Shown here piece after piece: positions 31,974-44,012 of a stretch of 64,000 nt of DNA. The notes under the pieces are model-generated. The model was given only the letters and a program-made list of their open reading frames with translations, did no database searches and had not been told where the DNA came from. Location: positions 35,911,201 through 35,975,200 of the forward strand of contig OX940861.1 in assembly GCA_954871525.1 (NCBI GenBank), read 5' to 3'. Source of the DNA: Parietaria judaica (lineage: Eukaryota; Streptophyta; Magnoliopsida; Rosales; Urticaceae). Both the position numbers and the translations under genes were made by a program. Position 1 is the stretch's first letter. The number at the start of each line of letters is the position of its first letter.

Positions 31974-32441
31974 AAAAATCAACAGGATCGAGAAGCTTTC
32001 TCCGAGCCCTCCAAGCTTTCTCCAAGAAACAAGCTTTCGACACATCTGGGAATTTTTTTTGTTGTTGATTATTTTGTGTTTAATCTCAGTCATAGATTTA
32101 AAAAATTGCTTTAATCACAATCATTGATTATGATTTACATTTACCATTTATTTTTCGGAAAAAATGACGTGGAAATGACATGTGGCATTACGTGCTGCTG
32201 ACGTGGCAAACTTGACAACCTTGGACGGAAATGTGGGCAAAAATCTAACAGAGTAAACATTAGGTACATTAGCCGTCGAATCTAAACATTGAGTATATAA
32301 TCCGGAAGAAATCAAACATTGGGTACATTAGCCGCTAATAACCCAATAAACAAAGACAAATTAAAAATGATAAAGCAAACAGATATATTTTAGAGATTCC
32401 ATCTATTGACTCAAAAATTAATGATCCCAAATGCATGCAAT

Positions 32442-33151
32442 AGAGCTGCACACTCGACGCCGCCACTCGCGATTCGACGCGTCGCGACTCTGCGGCAAAA
32501 GTCGCGATTCGTCGCGATTTCGGGCTGGCGTCGCGACGCCTGAGATGGTGATCCGCGTGAAGCAATTGACGGCCCACAACGTGCCACGTCAGCGATCCGC
32601 GTGATTTTGTCTTTTTGGGGCATAAATAACACACTTTTTACCCGAATTTTATTACCCAACCACAATTATTACCCACTTTACTCGAATTTCAACCCAAAAA
32701 TTTCAAATTTCAATTACTTTTCACCTACTATCTCCTCACAATTATTCACCCACTTCACCCACCACAATAATTATTCACCCACCCCACCCTCTCCTCAAAC
32801 CCTATAAATACCACATCTTCCTCCCTCATTTCCTCACCAACAATCTTCCATCTCTCTCTCAAATTCTCAAACTCTCTCAAGTTCTAAAGCTCTAAAGTTC
32901 TCAAGTTCTAAAGTTCTAAATTTCTCAAGTTCAAAAGTTCTCTCATTATGTCTCGAAGAAGCGACGGTAGTTCCGGGGGTCGAAGGACGGCCGCAGCCCT
33001 TTTTTTGGTCGAGAATCACCCCTCCTCACTAAATCGCGACCACGTCGCGACGCATCGCGACCAGGCAAGCCACGACGCATCGCGACCAGCCAACTCGCGA
33101 TTTTGGCGATTTCCGTCGCGATTGGTCGCGACCTGTTCATGTGCAGCTCTA
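32442..33151 (+). mobile_element. hAT deletion derivative, 710 bp
   Basis: Perfect 12-bp TIRs TAGAGCTGCACA and a perfect 8-bp duplication GCATGCAA (32434-32441 and 33152-33159). Both subterminal regions are packed with the palindrome TCGCGA: five copies within 32460-32545 and seven within 33028-33135. These are likely transposase-binding sites. The middle has a TATA-like TATAAATACC near 32812, a CT-rich leader and ATGTCTCGAAGAAGCGACGG at 32948, probably the start of the parent transposase gene, of which nothing else remains. Confidence 0.9.
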
Positions 33152-33250
33152 GCATGCAAAATCCATGAAGCTGTACAGTGAGTGAGTGAGTATAGGAAAA
33201 TGGTCATAGAGACGTGCTTGATAATTTAAAACTGGTTGGTGACTGAAATA

Positions 33251-33384
33251 AATCCCCTCATTCATAATCAATTCCCTCACTGTCCAACTTTAATTATTAT
33301 TACAATTATATAATATAATAATAATTTAATTTTTTTTTTCCCTAAAGTTAGACGGTGAGGGAATTGATTATGAATGAGGGGATT
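33251..33384. mobile_element. Hairpin MITE, 134 bp
   Basis: Two 42-bp arms (33251-33292 and 33343-33384) are inverted copies with about 2 mismatches, separated by an AT-rich loop of about 50 bp. The ends are AATCCCCTCATTC. The RNA would form a long near-perfect hairpin. No clear target duplication, so the superfamily is unknown. Confidence 0.75.
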
Positions 33385-33547
33385 CATTAACTTTTGTATA
33401 TGTATTTTCTGTTTTGTACAGTACATATTTTCTTTCTTAGTGAAATTGTATATGATATCATATTTCCTTTAGATTTCATGGTATGAAAATTGTTCATAAC
33501 AATGTCATTATCGTCACAACAGCCTTATGATTTTAGGTTCTTAAAAA

Positions 33548-34016
33548 AAATTAATGACGGCAAAAATACCCAAAGTTTGATCAAAGAACCTCTCGTGTAC
33601 CTAAAGTTTAAAGTGGTGGCAAAAAATACCCAAAGTCTTATTTGGGGAGTTGATCACTCTATTCTTGTAACACCGTTAACTTACCCGTTAACTCTGGCCA
33701 CGTAGACAAATCTGTTTTGTTAAGTGTAATCATTAGGGGTTCAATTAGTTGTGTTAAATATTATTAATTAGGGGTTTAATTCGTTGTTTTGTCGTAAACG
33801 AGGCTGATGTGGGCTTGTCCACGTGGCAAAAATTGTTATGTCAGCAACCCATGTTTGTCCACGGGGCCAGAGTTAACGGATAAGTTAACGGCGTTACGAG
33901 AATGGAGTGATCAATTCCCCAAATGTGACTTTAAGTATTTTTGCCACCACTTTTAAATTTTGAGTACACGAGAGGTTCTTTGACCAAACTTTAGATATTT
34001 TTGCCGTCATTAACCC
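33548..34016. mobile_element. Long-TIR MULE MITE, copy 1
   Basis: Inverted ends of about 150-180 bp (TTAATGACGGCAAAAATACC at left; the right end inverted reads GGGTTAATGACGGCAAAAAT). Same family as 48044-50277 and 54560-55028. The left GGG is eroded and no duplication could be confirmed. Non-coding. Confidence 0.75.
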
Positions 34017-34232
34017 AAAAAAAAATTGAATTACCAAAATTTTACACATCTTTAAATTATTAATTGATTGTGTCACACCGTCTATGTATAAATAAAAGTA
34101 TTAGTGTATATATATAATACATATGTAGAGGTAGTATAAAATGAAAAGAAGAAAAAAAAATTATTAAGTATTTTGAAATAGATTGGGAGAGTTATTTTCT
34201 TCTTAAGTAACAGATAATACATAATCTATATA

Positions 34233-34409
34233 TTAAGATGATGCATATCTATAATAAAATCATAAGTATTACATATCATTGTGGGACCCGCTATAAACTA
34301 AATAGCTAAAAGTACAAGCTTGAAAGAGGAATCGAACACGGGGTATGAAAGAATTTTAAGAGCAAGCTTTGCCATAAAATGAAATGAGAAATTGTTAATT
34401 TAATGAAAC

Positions 34410-34444
<35 letters not shown>

Positions 34445-34836
34445 AGTTATATATTTATAAATATAATAAAATCAAAAGTATTATTACGTAACATTGTGGG
34501 ACCCGCTATAAACTAAATAGCTAAAAATACAAGCTTGGAAGAGGAATCGACCTCGGGGCATGAAAGAATTTTAAGAGCAAGCATTGTCATAAAATGATAT
34601 GAGAAATTGTTAATTTAATGAAACTTTAATATATATGTATATATATATATATATATTAGTATACACATATTTATATCTATATTAAAATCAAAAGTATTAC
34701 ATAACATTGTGGGACCCGCTATAAACTAAATAGCTAAAATACAAGCTTGGAAGAGGAATCGAACATGAGGCATGAAAGAAATTTAAGAGCAAGCATTGCC
34801 ATAAAACGAAATGAGAAATTGTTAATTTATTGAAAC

Positions 34837-34887
<51 letters not shown>

Positions 34888-34915
34888 TATACATATATTT
34901 ATATATATAATAACG
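34233..34915. repeat. 214-bp tandem array, three copies
   Basis: GTGGGACCCGCTATAAACTA recurs at 34281, 34496 and 34709 (periods 215 and 213 bp), each unit ending in a TA run (34410-34441 and 34842-34884 the longest). On the minus strand each unit has an A-box-like TGGCAAAG and, about 37 nt later, a B-box-like TTCGATTCC, as in tRNA-derived SINEs. The SINE interpretation is tentative. Confidence 0.7.
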
Positions 34916-35014
34916 GACACGGGTCTACGTTCATTTCTAATTAAACCATTCTTGAAATATTTTACTGATATTTTGCATATATTATTCTGCTCTTATTACG
35001 TAGTAGTAGTAGTA

Positions 35015-35017
<3 letters not shown>

Positions 35018-35052
<35 letters not shown>
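35018..35052. repeat. GTA and TA microsatellites
   Basis: A short TAGTAG run (35000-35017) precedes about 17 TA units. Confidence 0.9.
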
Positions 35053-35056
<4 letters not shown>

Positions 35057-35057
<1 letters not shown>

Positions 35058-35207
35058 CTAGGCAAGTATTTATTATTTTCTGCCCATATTTCACTCTTCT
35101 AATTTATTATTCCAAAACAAATATATATATATATACTAGGCAAGTATTTATTATTTTCTGCCCATATTTCACTCTTCTCATTTATTATTCCAAAACATAT
35201 GTCATAG
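35057..35207. repeat. 78-bp direct duplication
   Basis: ACTAGGCAAGTATTTATTAT starts at 35057 and again at 35135; the following sequence (TTTCTGCCCATATTTCACTC) is repeated almost exactly, with a small TA-run difference. It overlaps a meaningless 96-codon frame. Confidence 0.9.
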
Positions 35208-35617
35208 TAATCGGTAGCCTTTTGCAACTCGATTCAGCCTAATTTTCAAACCGATCAAATGATCAAATATCGTGCAAGTAAGAACCACTTATGTCATGAC
35301 CTTATCCATCTAGAAATTTGAATTTTAATAAGTTTCTTTTTATTTATCTTCTACAATCATTTGTAAGAATAATGCAACATTTATTAGAACATACACGATC
35401 AAACATATTATTTTCACTTTTTTAAAGACGCTTATTGGTTAATAGCACGAGCTATACAACTCTATTTGTGTAAATGTGATAAACATAATATTATCAACCG
35501 ATAACATCGGTTAACTGGGTGGATCGTTCCGCCACTATATATATATTATCATATTTTTTAATCATTGTTTTAGTTTTTTTTTTCTCTAATTGTATTTCAC
35601 CTTGAAATGCAGCTTAA
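35208..35617. other. Left flank of Tat-2, nothing recognised
   Basis: AT-rich sequence without a gene. It ends in GCCAC (35618-35622), the target duplication of Tat-2. Confidence 0.6.
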
Positions 35618-35622
35618 GCCAC

Positions 35623-36461
35623 TGTTGACGTGGTTTCCCACTTCAAACAGTCAAGTGTGACTTGTGAGCGTATGATATTCTTGAGATTCATGACTTGGTG
35701 GAATTCGATCTCTCACGTTGCAAGCTCTCGATTCACTCTCGATATATGTATATAAATATAAGCGGTATAAATGAGACGAGGGGTTTTTTTATAGAGGTTC
35801 GTCCCAAGGCGGTAGTTGACTACGTCCTCTGTTAGTTTATTGCGACAAATGACATAGACGGACAGCTACAGGCAGCAAATCACGTCTAGAACCAAAGAAA
35901 GAATGGGAAGAAATGAATAGAATACAACGAAATCTCAAAGTAAGCAGAAATGCGGGGTAGCGAGCTCTCGATGTATTCTCTCAGGGATGCGTGTGTTGAT
36001 CTGAGCTTGATATTTATAGGCTTCAATTCTTCCAGTTGGACTTCCATGAATCGTGGGGTCTTCTCTCCGAGTTGAACGGATTGAATGGCTCGCCTTGCTA
36101 CACGTGTCCCACGACTATGTTTTCTTCATCGAGTTTGAATTATGCCCGTAGAAGACTTGACTCCGTGCTCCTGATCTTCCGCTAAGGTTTGAATTGAGAT
36201 GCCGGGTAGAGAATGTGACGATTCTACCCTCTTCTTCCTGAGCTTATGACGGATAGTATTGGGCCTTTGGGCTTTTTAGACTGAGTGGCCTTGTATCCGT
36301 TGGGCTTTGTATGATTGAGGACTCTAGTGGGCTTCTCAATTGGGCTTTTATGGATATCGATCTATTCCTTTAAAACCTTTAATCTTTACTTGTAAATTTA
36401 ATTAATTCACAACTTTAGCATTTTATGTCATATTAAATAATGACGAATTTGTACATCAACA
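35623..36461 (-). repeat. Tat-2 3' LTR
   Basis: 839 bp. Contains the inverted G-box ACACGTGT near 36100 and a minus-strand TATA-like TATAAATATC near 36010-36019. The polypurine tract (GTAGGGGCTAAC on the minus strand) is just outside at 36462-36473. Confidence 0.93.
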
Positions 36462-37241
36462 GTTAGCCCCTACTATAAAAAATACGAAGTAAATTTTATA
36501 GTATATACTCGATGAAATCATGTAAATTTCGTGCCGGATAGAATTAATTAAATCTGTGACTTTTGCCACAAATCTGCGTATTCCGGGTAGGATTTTGGAT
36601 AATTTCGAGATATGATGGACGAGTAGAATCTCGAAGCTGTAACTGTCGCTTCGAATTTTGGGCAGGAACAGTTACGACACGTGTCCCTATTTGCGGAGTT
36701 CGAAGAGAATAAACCCTTCGTATTCTCCTGACACAGCTGTCACACTGGTCATGCTGACGTGTCTCCTGATAGCTCGCTGATCTCAACCGTAGGATGAGGT
36801 TTGTTGCGAATCTCGAGGAAACCCTAACCGTAGGATCAGCGACGGTTTTCGAGTATAAGTACTCGAGTGTTTCGCATTTATGGGCACGTCTCTTCAGTCC
36901 TATCCGGCCCACGTCTTATCGAAGGTAACTGCTCTTCCTCTCTCTCCTATTTATACCCTTCTTCGCATTTGAATTCCATTTTTCGAATTTAGAGAGTGAA
37001 AAACTCAAAGTTTTAGTGAGAGAAACTCTGAGAAATTTATGCTGAGTTCTTCGTGAAGATTTTCTTTGATTTCCTCCGTGTCTAGGGATCCAGGTTCTTC
37101 ATCTCTTTCTTACTCTTTCTTGTTGCTATTTCCTAGGGATTTTTCTGGGTTTTTGATAGACTTTACTGATTCGGGATTTCTTAAGCTTTCCTGGGATTTT
37201 CTATTCGTCTAGAAGTTTCGGTTTTTCTAATCTCTTCAAAA

Positions 37242-39915
37242 ATGGGTCCAAAAAAGGTTACTGAGAAATGGCGGACGGAGTTTCTAACTACAGATTCTCC
37301 GAGGTCAATTCTAAAACCTAAGGATCTTACTAGGATCCGGGTAAAATATAATATCCCGCAGTCTATCTCGCTCAGATTGCCGGGTTCAAATGAACATGCT
37401 GACGAGCAGAATACAGACGGGTGGATTTGTGTATACGAAAGGTTCTTTGAGTCAGGGGGCTTAGATTTCCTATTCCCGAGCTTATCCTGAGGTATTTTTC
37501 ATACTTAGGAGTTTCTATAGGGCAATTTAGTCCTCATTCCTTCCGGGTTTTGATGGCCTTGCTTGTCCGGTCCCACGAGTGTTTGTGCACACTTACACTC
37601 GAGGATCTGTTGACGGGCTTGGTGGTTAAAACTAACGGTCAGGCTAAGGGTAGGTTTTTTCTATCCGTTAAAGAAGGAGAAATATTGGCGGGCCTACCTA
37701 AGAAGGAGAGCGCGTGGACCCACAAATATTTCTTTTTTCTGGCCGGTCAGGAGACGCTTGGGTCCTGGCCGTCATACAAGAATGTGTGGGTTCACGAAAT
37801 AGGTGAGAATCTGGGCAGGGGATTGAAATTCTATTCGGCCTTTTACGTGCCTTAGTTGATTTTTTTTTTGTTCTGTTCTACAGCTGAGGATCCTAAGAAG
37901 CCTAAGTCTCTTCCTATCACGGACGAGTGGAGGGCTCTGAAGAAGAAACTTTTCCCAAACGGTCCTGAATTCTGGTCGTCGTTCACGCGACACAGGTTCG
38001 AATCCGTCGGGTTGTGGTTGGAGGAAGAAGAGGAGGAATTCATCGCGTACGATAACAACGTTCCCAATCTTCCGGGTAAGATCTGTTTCTCTAAGCTTTC
38101 CGCTAGATATTGAATATTTGGCTAAGCGTAGAATCTACACGTGCAGAAGAGATGGAAGCTGCTCGTCCTAAGGGCCTGAGTCTTCGGGCGAAGAGGAAGT
38201 TGGAGGAGCAGGCGGGTACGTCTAGCTCGGCGCCACAAATGGAGGTCCAAGCCGGCACGACCATTACTGCTCAGGGAGCTATCCGTCAAGAGACGGAGAA
38301 GAAGGTTGAGGAGGCTCCTGCTGAGGAGACTCCTGCTGATATTGCCGTACAGACGGCCGGGGAGCAGTCTGTCGTAGTGCTTTCTGACGACGGCGACAAT
38401 ACCCCCGAAGCCACTCCTGTGGCGAAAACTTCTGAGAAGAGGGATATTCCCCCTCCTGCTCCTATCCGTCCTTCCAAGGATTCGACTCGTCCTTCTCAGG
38501 ACGCAGTCCGTCCTAGGGCGGATTCGGATGTTGTGGCAAAGCGGCCGCGAGAAGGGGGAGATTCCGAAGCCCGTAAGAAGGCGAGGGGTGACTCGGCCCC
38601 GAAAGAAGCGGTCAAGGCCTCCGAGAAGGCCAAAGGAAAGGGGATTGCTTATGAGGTTGAGCGCCCCAAGGAGGCTTCCCAAGGCAAGGCAGGGGGAAAG
38701 CCGGGTTCGTCTACTCCTACTATAGGGGGCAAAGCCAGGGAGGGTGTGCTTCGGAAAGAAAGCACGGCTAAGGAAAATGAGATCATCCGTAAGGTCGGGT
38801 GTACTTGGCATGGCGACAAAGGTCTCCATAAGGCGCCCAAGGTTGCGGCTGGCCTGCTGAGGCAGATTAAAAATGGCGGGGTTGGCAGGGTCCCTAGGTC
38901 CATTGCTGAGAAGTCTATCTACAAGGCTGTATAGGCTATGACGGTTCACGTAAGTACTTTAATAAATTTTTATCCGTTCTAGCTTTATTTTTCGAGTGGT
39001 TTCTAACTCTATTTTTTGGGCGGATAGCTCACGGCGACTATAAACGACATGGTTCTCGATTATGAGGATCAGTTGGAGGAGGCCGCGGAAGGTGCGCAAG
39101 CTGCTGAGCAACTTGCGCTGAAGGATAGGGAATTGGCGGGTGCCGTAGAGGCTATCCGGATAAAAGCCGACCAGCTACAGACGATGGGTCGGAAGATTAC
39201 TTCTTCCGAATCCAGGGTCAAGGGCCTGATTAACACGGTTGAAGACCTCAGGGAGAAGCTAAAAAATGCTTCCGGGCTGGTGGAGGAGGCCGATAAGGCG
39301 AGAGATGCGGCCGTCAGGGAGGTGCTAACTTCCGATGCGGCTAGAGGACGGGCTGAAGAGGCGGTTAAGGCAAAGGAGGAGGAGATGACGGCCTTGAAGG
39401 AGGACGTACAGCGCCTTAATGCTGAGCTAAACGAGGCCAAACAGCAATCTCTTGATTGTGAGGTCGAGAAAAATGCTATCCGTTCCCGCTATCGCCGAAG
39501 GGTGAAAGAGAGGGACGCGATGATCGCGTGGTACAAAGGTACGGCCGCCGACAACTGCTGTCTGGATCAGGCCGAAGGCTGCCTCGAGCTGGTCCAAGAC
39601 ATCATTGGCGGCAACGTTCAAGATTTTGAGGCCGAGAAGGAGGTCCTTGAAGGCAACGTTATTCGCTACCAAGCTCTCTTGGATGCAGTTCCTGCGCCGC
39701 TGATAGGGTCTCCGGCTATGTCTCTTGATGCTGAGTTGACCGAACTTCCCCTTGCAGATCAAAGCGCCTAGTCCGAGCAGCAAGTCGCAAAGGAGCCCGT
39801 CTTTGAAGAGCCCACAGCCGAAGAGGTCGTGACCGAAGAGCCCACCGAGCAAGGAGATTTGGCCGGCGATGAGAGAAATGACGGGAAAGAAATCGTGGAC
39901 GTACTTGGGGTTTGA
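37242..39915 (+). pseudogene. Tat-2 antisense gene (PF04195-type domain plus coiled coil)
   Basis: Same gene as in Tat-1. Exons 37242-37802, 37884-38075, 38147-38949 and 39028-39915; the three GT-AG introns are at identical positions. Disabling changes: a missing base near 37455 in exon 1, a stop at 38932-38934 near the end of exon 3 (where Tat-1 has a sense codon) and a stop at 39768-39770 in exon 4 (Tat-1 has CAG). Where Tat-1 is frameshifted (exon 1, 35 codons further on), this copy has the intact base count. The N-terminal transposon domain, the low-complexity Lys/Glu/Ala segment and the coiled coil (39049-39700) are otherwise preserved. Function unknown. Confidence 0.75.
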
Positions 39916-40378
39916 CGCATAGAGTGCCCCCAAATTTTTTTGTTTTTAGCTAAATAAGGCCTAAGGCCAGAACAATTTCTATGGGCAAGTCTACGACGGC
40001 TTGAACCCTTTTTTTTGTACGGTTTGGATATGCTCGCGGTTAGGGCCTTTGCTATTCTTCTTTTTATGCTAAATAATTCCTTTGTTGGATTTCTTCCAAA
40101 TTAATTTCCTTTTGCACTCTCCCTTGATAACGGCTAAAAATCTATTTGGCTAAGTTCGGTATCTAGATTGATAAACTTATATGAAATTACAAAAGAAATT
40201 ATAAAAGTTTCTAAGTATGAAAAAAGGGAGTTTACCTTGCGATTGAAGTGAATTCATCGTTCTTCTGTCTGTTCGTCGATCATCTCTGCTCGTCTCCACG
40301 GTAGTCCGTAAGTTTCATGTCTGCAACAAATATGCTTGTAGACTTTTGGATTAGTATAAATAATTTTAATGGGGTGGG

Positions 40379-40560
40379 CTTGTTGCCCGACGAGGCTTGT
40401 TGCCTTAGTTGATGGGTTTGTTACCCGATTAGGCTCGTTGGCCCTTAGAGATTGGGTTTGTTACCCGGTAGGCCTGTTGCCTTAGGAGTGTGGGTCTGTT
40501 ACCCGCTTTAGGAGTGTGGGTCTGTTACCCGGTAGGCTTGTTGCCTTAAAGAGAAAGTTT
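40379..40560 (-). repeat. Diverged 38-bp-type repeat in Tat-2
   Basis: Irregular repeats of GGTCTGTTACCCG and GGCTTGTTGCCTTA, the inverted equivalent of the Tat-1 38-bp array, with variable spacing (about 29-42 bp). Confidence 0.75.
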
Positions 40561-40643
40561 AGATATTTTTACCTCGACAACGCGAATTTTCAGAGTTTAC
40601 GTGAAGGTCGGACCGATTTGGTTTGGATTTAGATTGAGACTGT

Positions 40644-40706
40644 GCCCGTTGGTAGGACGGGCTGCCTACGTACCCCATGTTTGGGGATCAAGTCATTACG
40701 TAGTTC
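40644..40706 (-). other. Two-hairpin RNA element, Tat-2 copy
   Basis: On the minus strand: GAACTACGTAATGACTTGAT, hairpin 1 CCCCA-AACA-TGGGG (40686-40673), TACGTAGGCA, hairpin 2 GCCCGT-CCTACCA-ACGGGC (40662-40644). The loops differ from Tat-1 while the stems are kept. CTACGT/ACGTAG is a perfect outer stem here. It starts 22 nt after the pol stop, as in Tat-1. Confidence 0.7.
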
Positions 40707-40728
40707 ATGGGAGACCGGGTAGGTCGGG

Positions 40729-43700
40729 TCAGGCGTAGTATTTCCTCAGGTGCATGGCATTCCAGCTCTGAAGGACTCTCGTTCCTTCCGGAGTGGCTAG
40801 CCGGTATACTCCAGGTTTTACTACTTCAGTGACGATGTAAGGTCCTTCCCAGTTAGCCCCGAGCTTACCCGCGTTCAACTCGGCGGTGTTCTGGAAAACT
40901 TTTCTGAGGACCAGCTCTCCCACGATGAATTTTCGACGTTTGATATTTGAATTATAATACTTCGCTATCGAATTTTGATAGTTAGTTATTCTTATCAAAG
41001 CCTGTTCTCGTCTTTCGTCGATGTGGTCGAGCTGATCTTCCCTCATTTCGTCGTTGAGTTCTGCGTTCAAGGGTGCGTGTTCCCTTCGAAGGCTGGGTGT
41101 CTCTATCTCTGCTGGTATTACGGCTTCGGTGCCGTATACCATTGAAAATGAAGTTTCCCCGGTGGCCCTACGCGGGGTAGTTCTGTAGGACCAAAGGACT
41201 CCTATGAGCTCATCCGCCCATCGTCCTTTCTTGGTGTCTAGGCGTCTCTTGATTCCATCCACTATGATCCGATTAGCTACCTCAGCTTGGCCGTTGCCCT
41301 GGGGATACCTCGGAGTGGATATGTTCAAGGATATTTTCCAATTGATGCAGAAGTTTTGGAATCTCATAGAAATGAACTGGGGTCCATTGTCAGCTATTAT
41401 CTCTTTTGGGAGGCCGAAACGGCTAATGATGTTTTTCCAGAGGAAATTTTCCACATCAACGTCCTTGATGTTTGCATATGCTTCAGCCTCCACCCATTTG
41501 GAGAAGTAGTCTGTTACGACGAGTAGAAATCTTTTCCCAACCGGGGCTAGGGGAAAAGGCCCAACTATGTCCATAGACCATTTCATGAACGGGTACGGGA
41601 CTGAGACTGAGGAGAGTTCTTCTGCTGGCCGGTGTATGGACGGGGGGTGTCTTTGGCATTTATCGCATCTTTTGGCGTGGGCTTCGCTGTCTGCCAGCAT
41701 AGTGGCCCAGAAAAAGCCTTGCCTTTTTGCTTTGTTTGCCAAAGATCTTTCTCCGGAGTGGTTGCCACATTCTCCGTCATGGATTTCGTGGAGTACAATT
41801 TGAGCTTCGGTCTTCCCTAGGCACCTTAGGTAGGGTCCGGTGTAGCTGCGTTTGTACAATTTCCCCCCGATAAGGCAGAATCTGGCACTTTGGATTCTTA
41901 GTTTCTTAGCCTTCTGCTTGTCCTGGGGTTTGGTTCCGGTTAGGATATAGTTGATGATCGGGGTTCTCCAATCGTCTTCTTCCATTTGGATGTTGTAAAC
42001 TTCGCGTGTCACGCTAGGTTCGTCTATTGTTTCGACTGGAATTATCCTCTTTACTTCGGGATTCGAAGTTGAAGCTAAACCAGCCAATACATCTGCTAAT
42101 GCGTTCTCGCTCCTCGGTATCTGGATTATCTCGACGTGATTGAACTGTTGAATCAAACCTTTTACTACGGAAAGGTATTTTTCCATTCTATCGTCACGGG
42201 TGGCGTATTCGCCACTGATTTGACTGGTAACTAACTTGGAGTCGGAATGGGCCCTTATCCTTCGGGCTCCTACGGCTTTTGCTAGTTTGAGGCCAGCAAT
42301 GAGGGCCTCGTATTCGGTCTCGTTGTTTGTCGCATGGAATTTCAATCTGAAAGATTGTTCCAACACTTCTCCCGTAGGGGATATCAAACGAATCCCGATC
42401 CCGGATCCACCTTGGTTTGAGGCTCCATCGACTTCGAGTCTCCATTCTCCATCTTCGTGGCCCTCTTTCAAGCCATCGGCCGGCAATTCGATCAGAAAAT
42501 CAGCCAGTACTTGTGATTTCGCACAGGTACGGATTTTGTATTCTATATCGAACTCGCTTAGCTCGACTGCCCATTTTGTGAGTCTTCCCGATTGGTTCGG
42601 GCTGTGGAGGATGATCCTCAAAGGTTGGGTGGTCATGACCATGATAGTGTGGGATTGGAAGTAAGGCCGGAGTTTTCTCGCTGCGGTTACCATTGCCAAT
42701 GCGAGTTTTTCGATAGCTGGATATCTGGTTTCAGCATCTTCTAGAGATTTGCTGATGTAGAATATTGGTCTTTGCTCACCGCGGTCCTCTCTCACTATTA
42801 CCCCACTCACCGCCGATGTTGAGACAGCCAAGTATAAGAATAATGGCTCTCCCAGGATCGGTCTGGTAAGTATGGGTGGCGTGGAGAGGTACCTTTTTAG
42901 CTTTTGGAATGCTTCCTCGCACTCTTCGGTCCATTCGAACTTTTTGTTCCCCTTCAACAGTTTGTAAAAGGGTAAGCACTTGTCCGTCGCTCTTGATATG
43001 AACCGATTAAGAGCTGGGATTGTCCCAGTCAGCCTTTGTGTCTCCCTAACAGTCCTTGGGGAGGGCATGTTCTGGAGGGCTTTTATCTGGTCGGGATTAG
43101 CTTCTATTCCTCGCTGTGTGACCAAGTAACCCAGGAATTTTCCCGAAGTTACCCCGAAGGTGCATTTTGTCAGATTAAGCTTCATTTGATACTTCCGTAG
43201 TATCGCGAAGCACTTTTCTAAGTGGGCTACATGATCTGTTGCTTGGGAGGATTTTACCAACATATCATCAATATAGACCTCCATAGTTTTGCCGAGTTGT
43301 TCAGCAAACATCTGGTTGACTAATCTTTGATATGTGGCTCCGGTATTCTTTAATCCGAAAGGCATAACTTTGTAACAGTATATACCCCTGTCGGTTATGA
43401 AAGCCGTTTTTTCTTGGTCCTCGGGGTGCATGAGGATCTGGTTGTTTCCCGAAAACGCATCCATAAACGACAGTAGTTCATGCCCACATGTTGCTTCGAC
43501 TAGTCGGTCAATGTCGGGCATTGGGAAACTGTCTTTAGGACAAGCTTTGTTTAGGTCAGTGAAGTCAATGCAGACTCTGGCCTTTCCGTTTTTCTTTTTC
43601 ACGACGACCGTATTTGCTAACCAGTCTGGGTATTTGACTTCCCTGATGGATCCGGTTTGCAGCAGTTATGTGACTTCTTCGTTTACAGCTTGGGCACGAT

Positions 43701-44009
43701 CCGGGCCTAGCTTCCGCCTTTTTGTTTCACCGGCTTATAGCTGGGGTCTACATTCAGGCGGTGGGTTGCGATGCTTGGGTCTATCCCGGGCATGTCCTTA
43801 TGGGACCAAGCAAAACAATCCCGGTTTTTGGTGAGGAATTTGAGGAGTTCTTTTCTGACGTTATTGTCTAGTCCTTTTCCTAACCCTACCCGGTGATCCG
43901 GATTGTCGGGATCGATCTGGACCTGGACTATCATTTCCACGTTGGGTCCGTCCGTATCGGTGGTCCTTTCCTGGTCGTCCCCCTCTTTTTCTTCTACCGA
44001 GATTAGTTG
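40729..44009 (-). pseudogene. Tat-2 pol, inactivated
   Basis: The same domains as Tat-1 Pol. From 43602 to 40729 the frame is open (957 codons) and includes RT (YIDDMLVKS), both RNase H domains and integrase with its D-D-X35-E residues. The N-terminal part is broken by a one-base loss in an A run near 43720 and a stop at 43666-43668 (Tat-1 has a Lys codon). The residue after the readthrough triplets is ATC, not ATG, so this copy has no pol start like that in Tat-1. Confidence 0.85.
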
Positions 44010-44012
44010 CTA
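44004..44012 (-). promoter_or_regulatory. Readthrough signal in Tat-2
   Basis: On the minus strand TAG-CAA-CTA at the gag-pol junction, which fits UAG-CAR-YYA. It is kept although the surrounding sequence has diverged. Confidence 0.7.

Larger units (their letters stand above)
30862..32344. mobile_element. Pack-MULE with captured gene pieces
   Basis: Long inverted ends (about 300 bp each, 30862-31175 and 32030-32344) begin GGGTAATTAGCGGCTAATG and, inverted, GGGTTATTAGCGGCTAATG. They are flanked by AATAAACTA (30853-30861) and AATAAACAA (32345-32353), a 9-bp duplication with one mismatch. Length 1483 bp. Long TIRs plus a 9-bp duplication define Mutator-like elements. The middle carries no transposase but host-like sequence: a 5'-leader-like piece and an LRR gene fragment. 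Confidence 0.85.

Noticed and set aside
34233..34915. tRNA genes
   Set aside because: A- and B-box-like words only; no cloverleaf or acceptor stem could be drawn.
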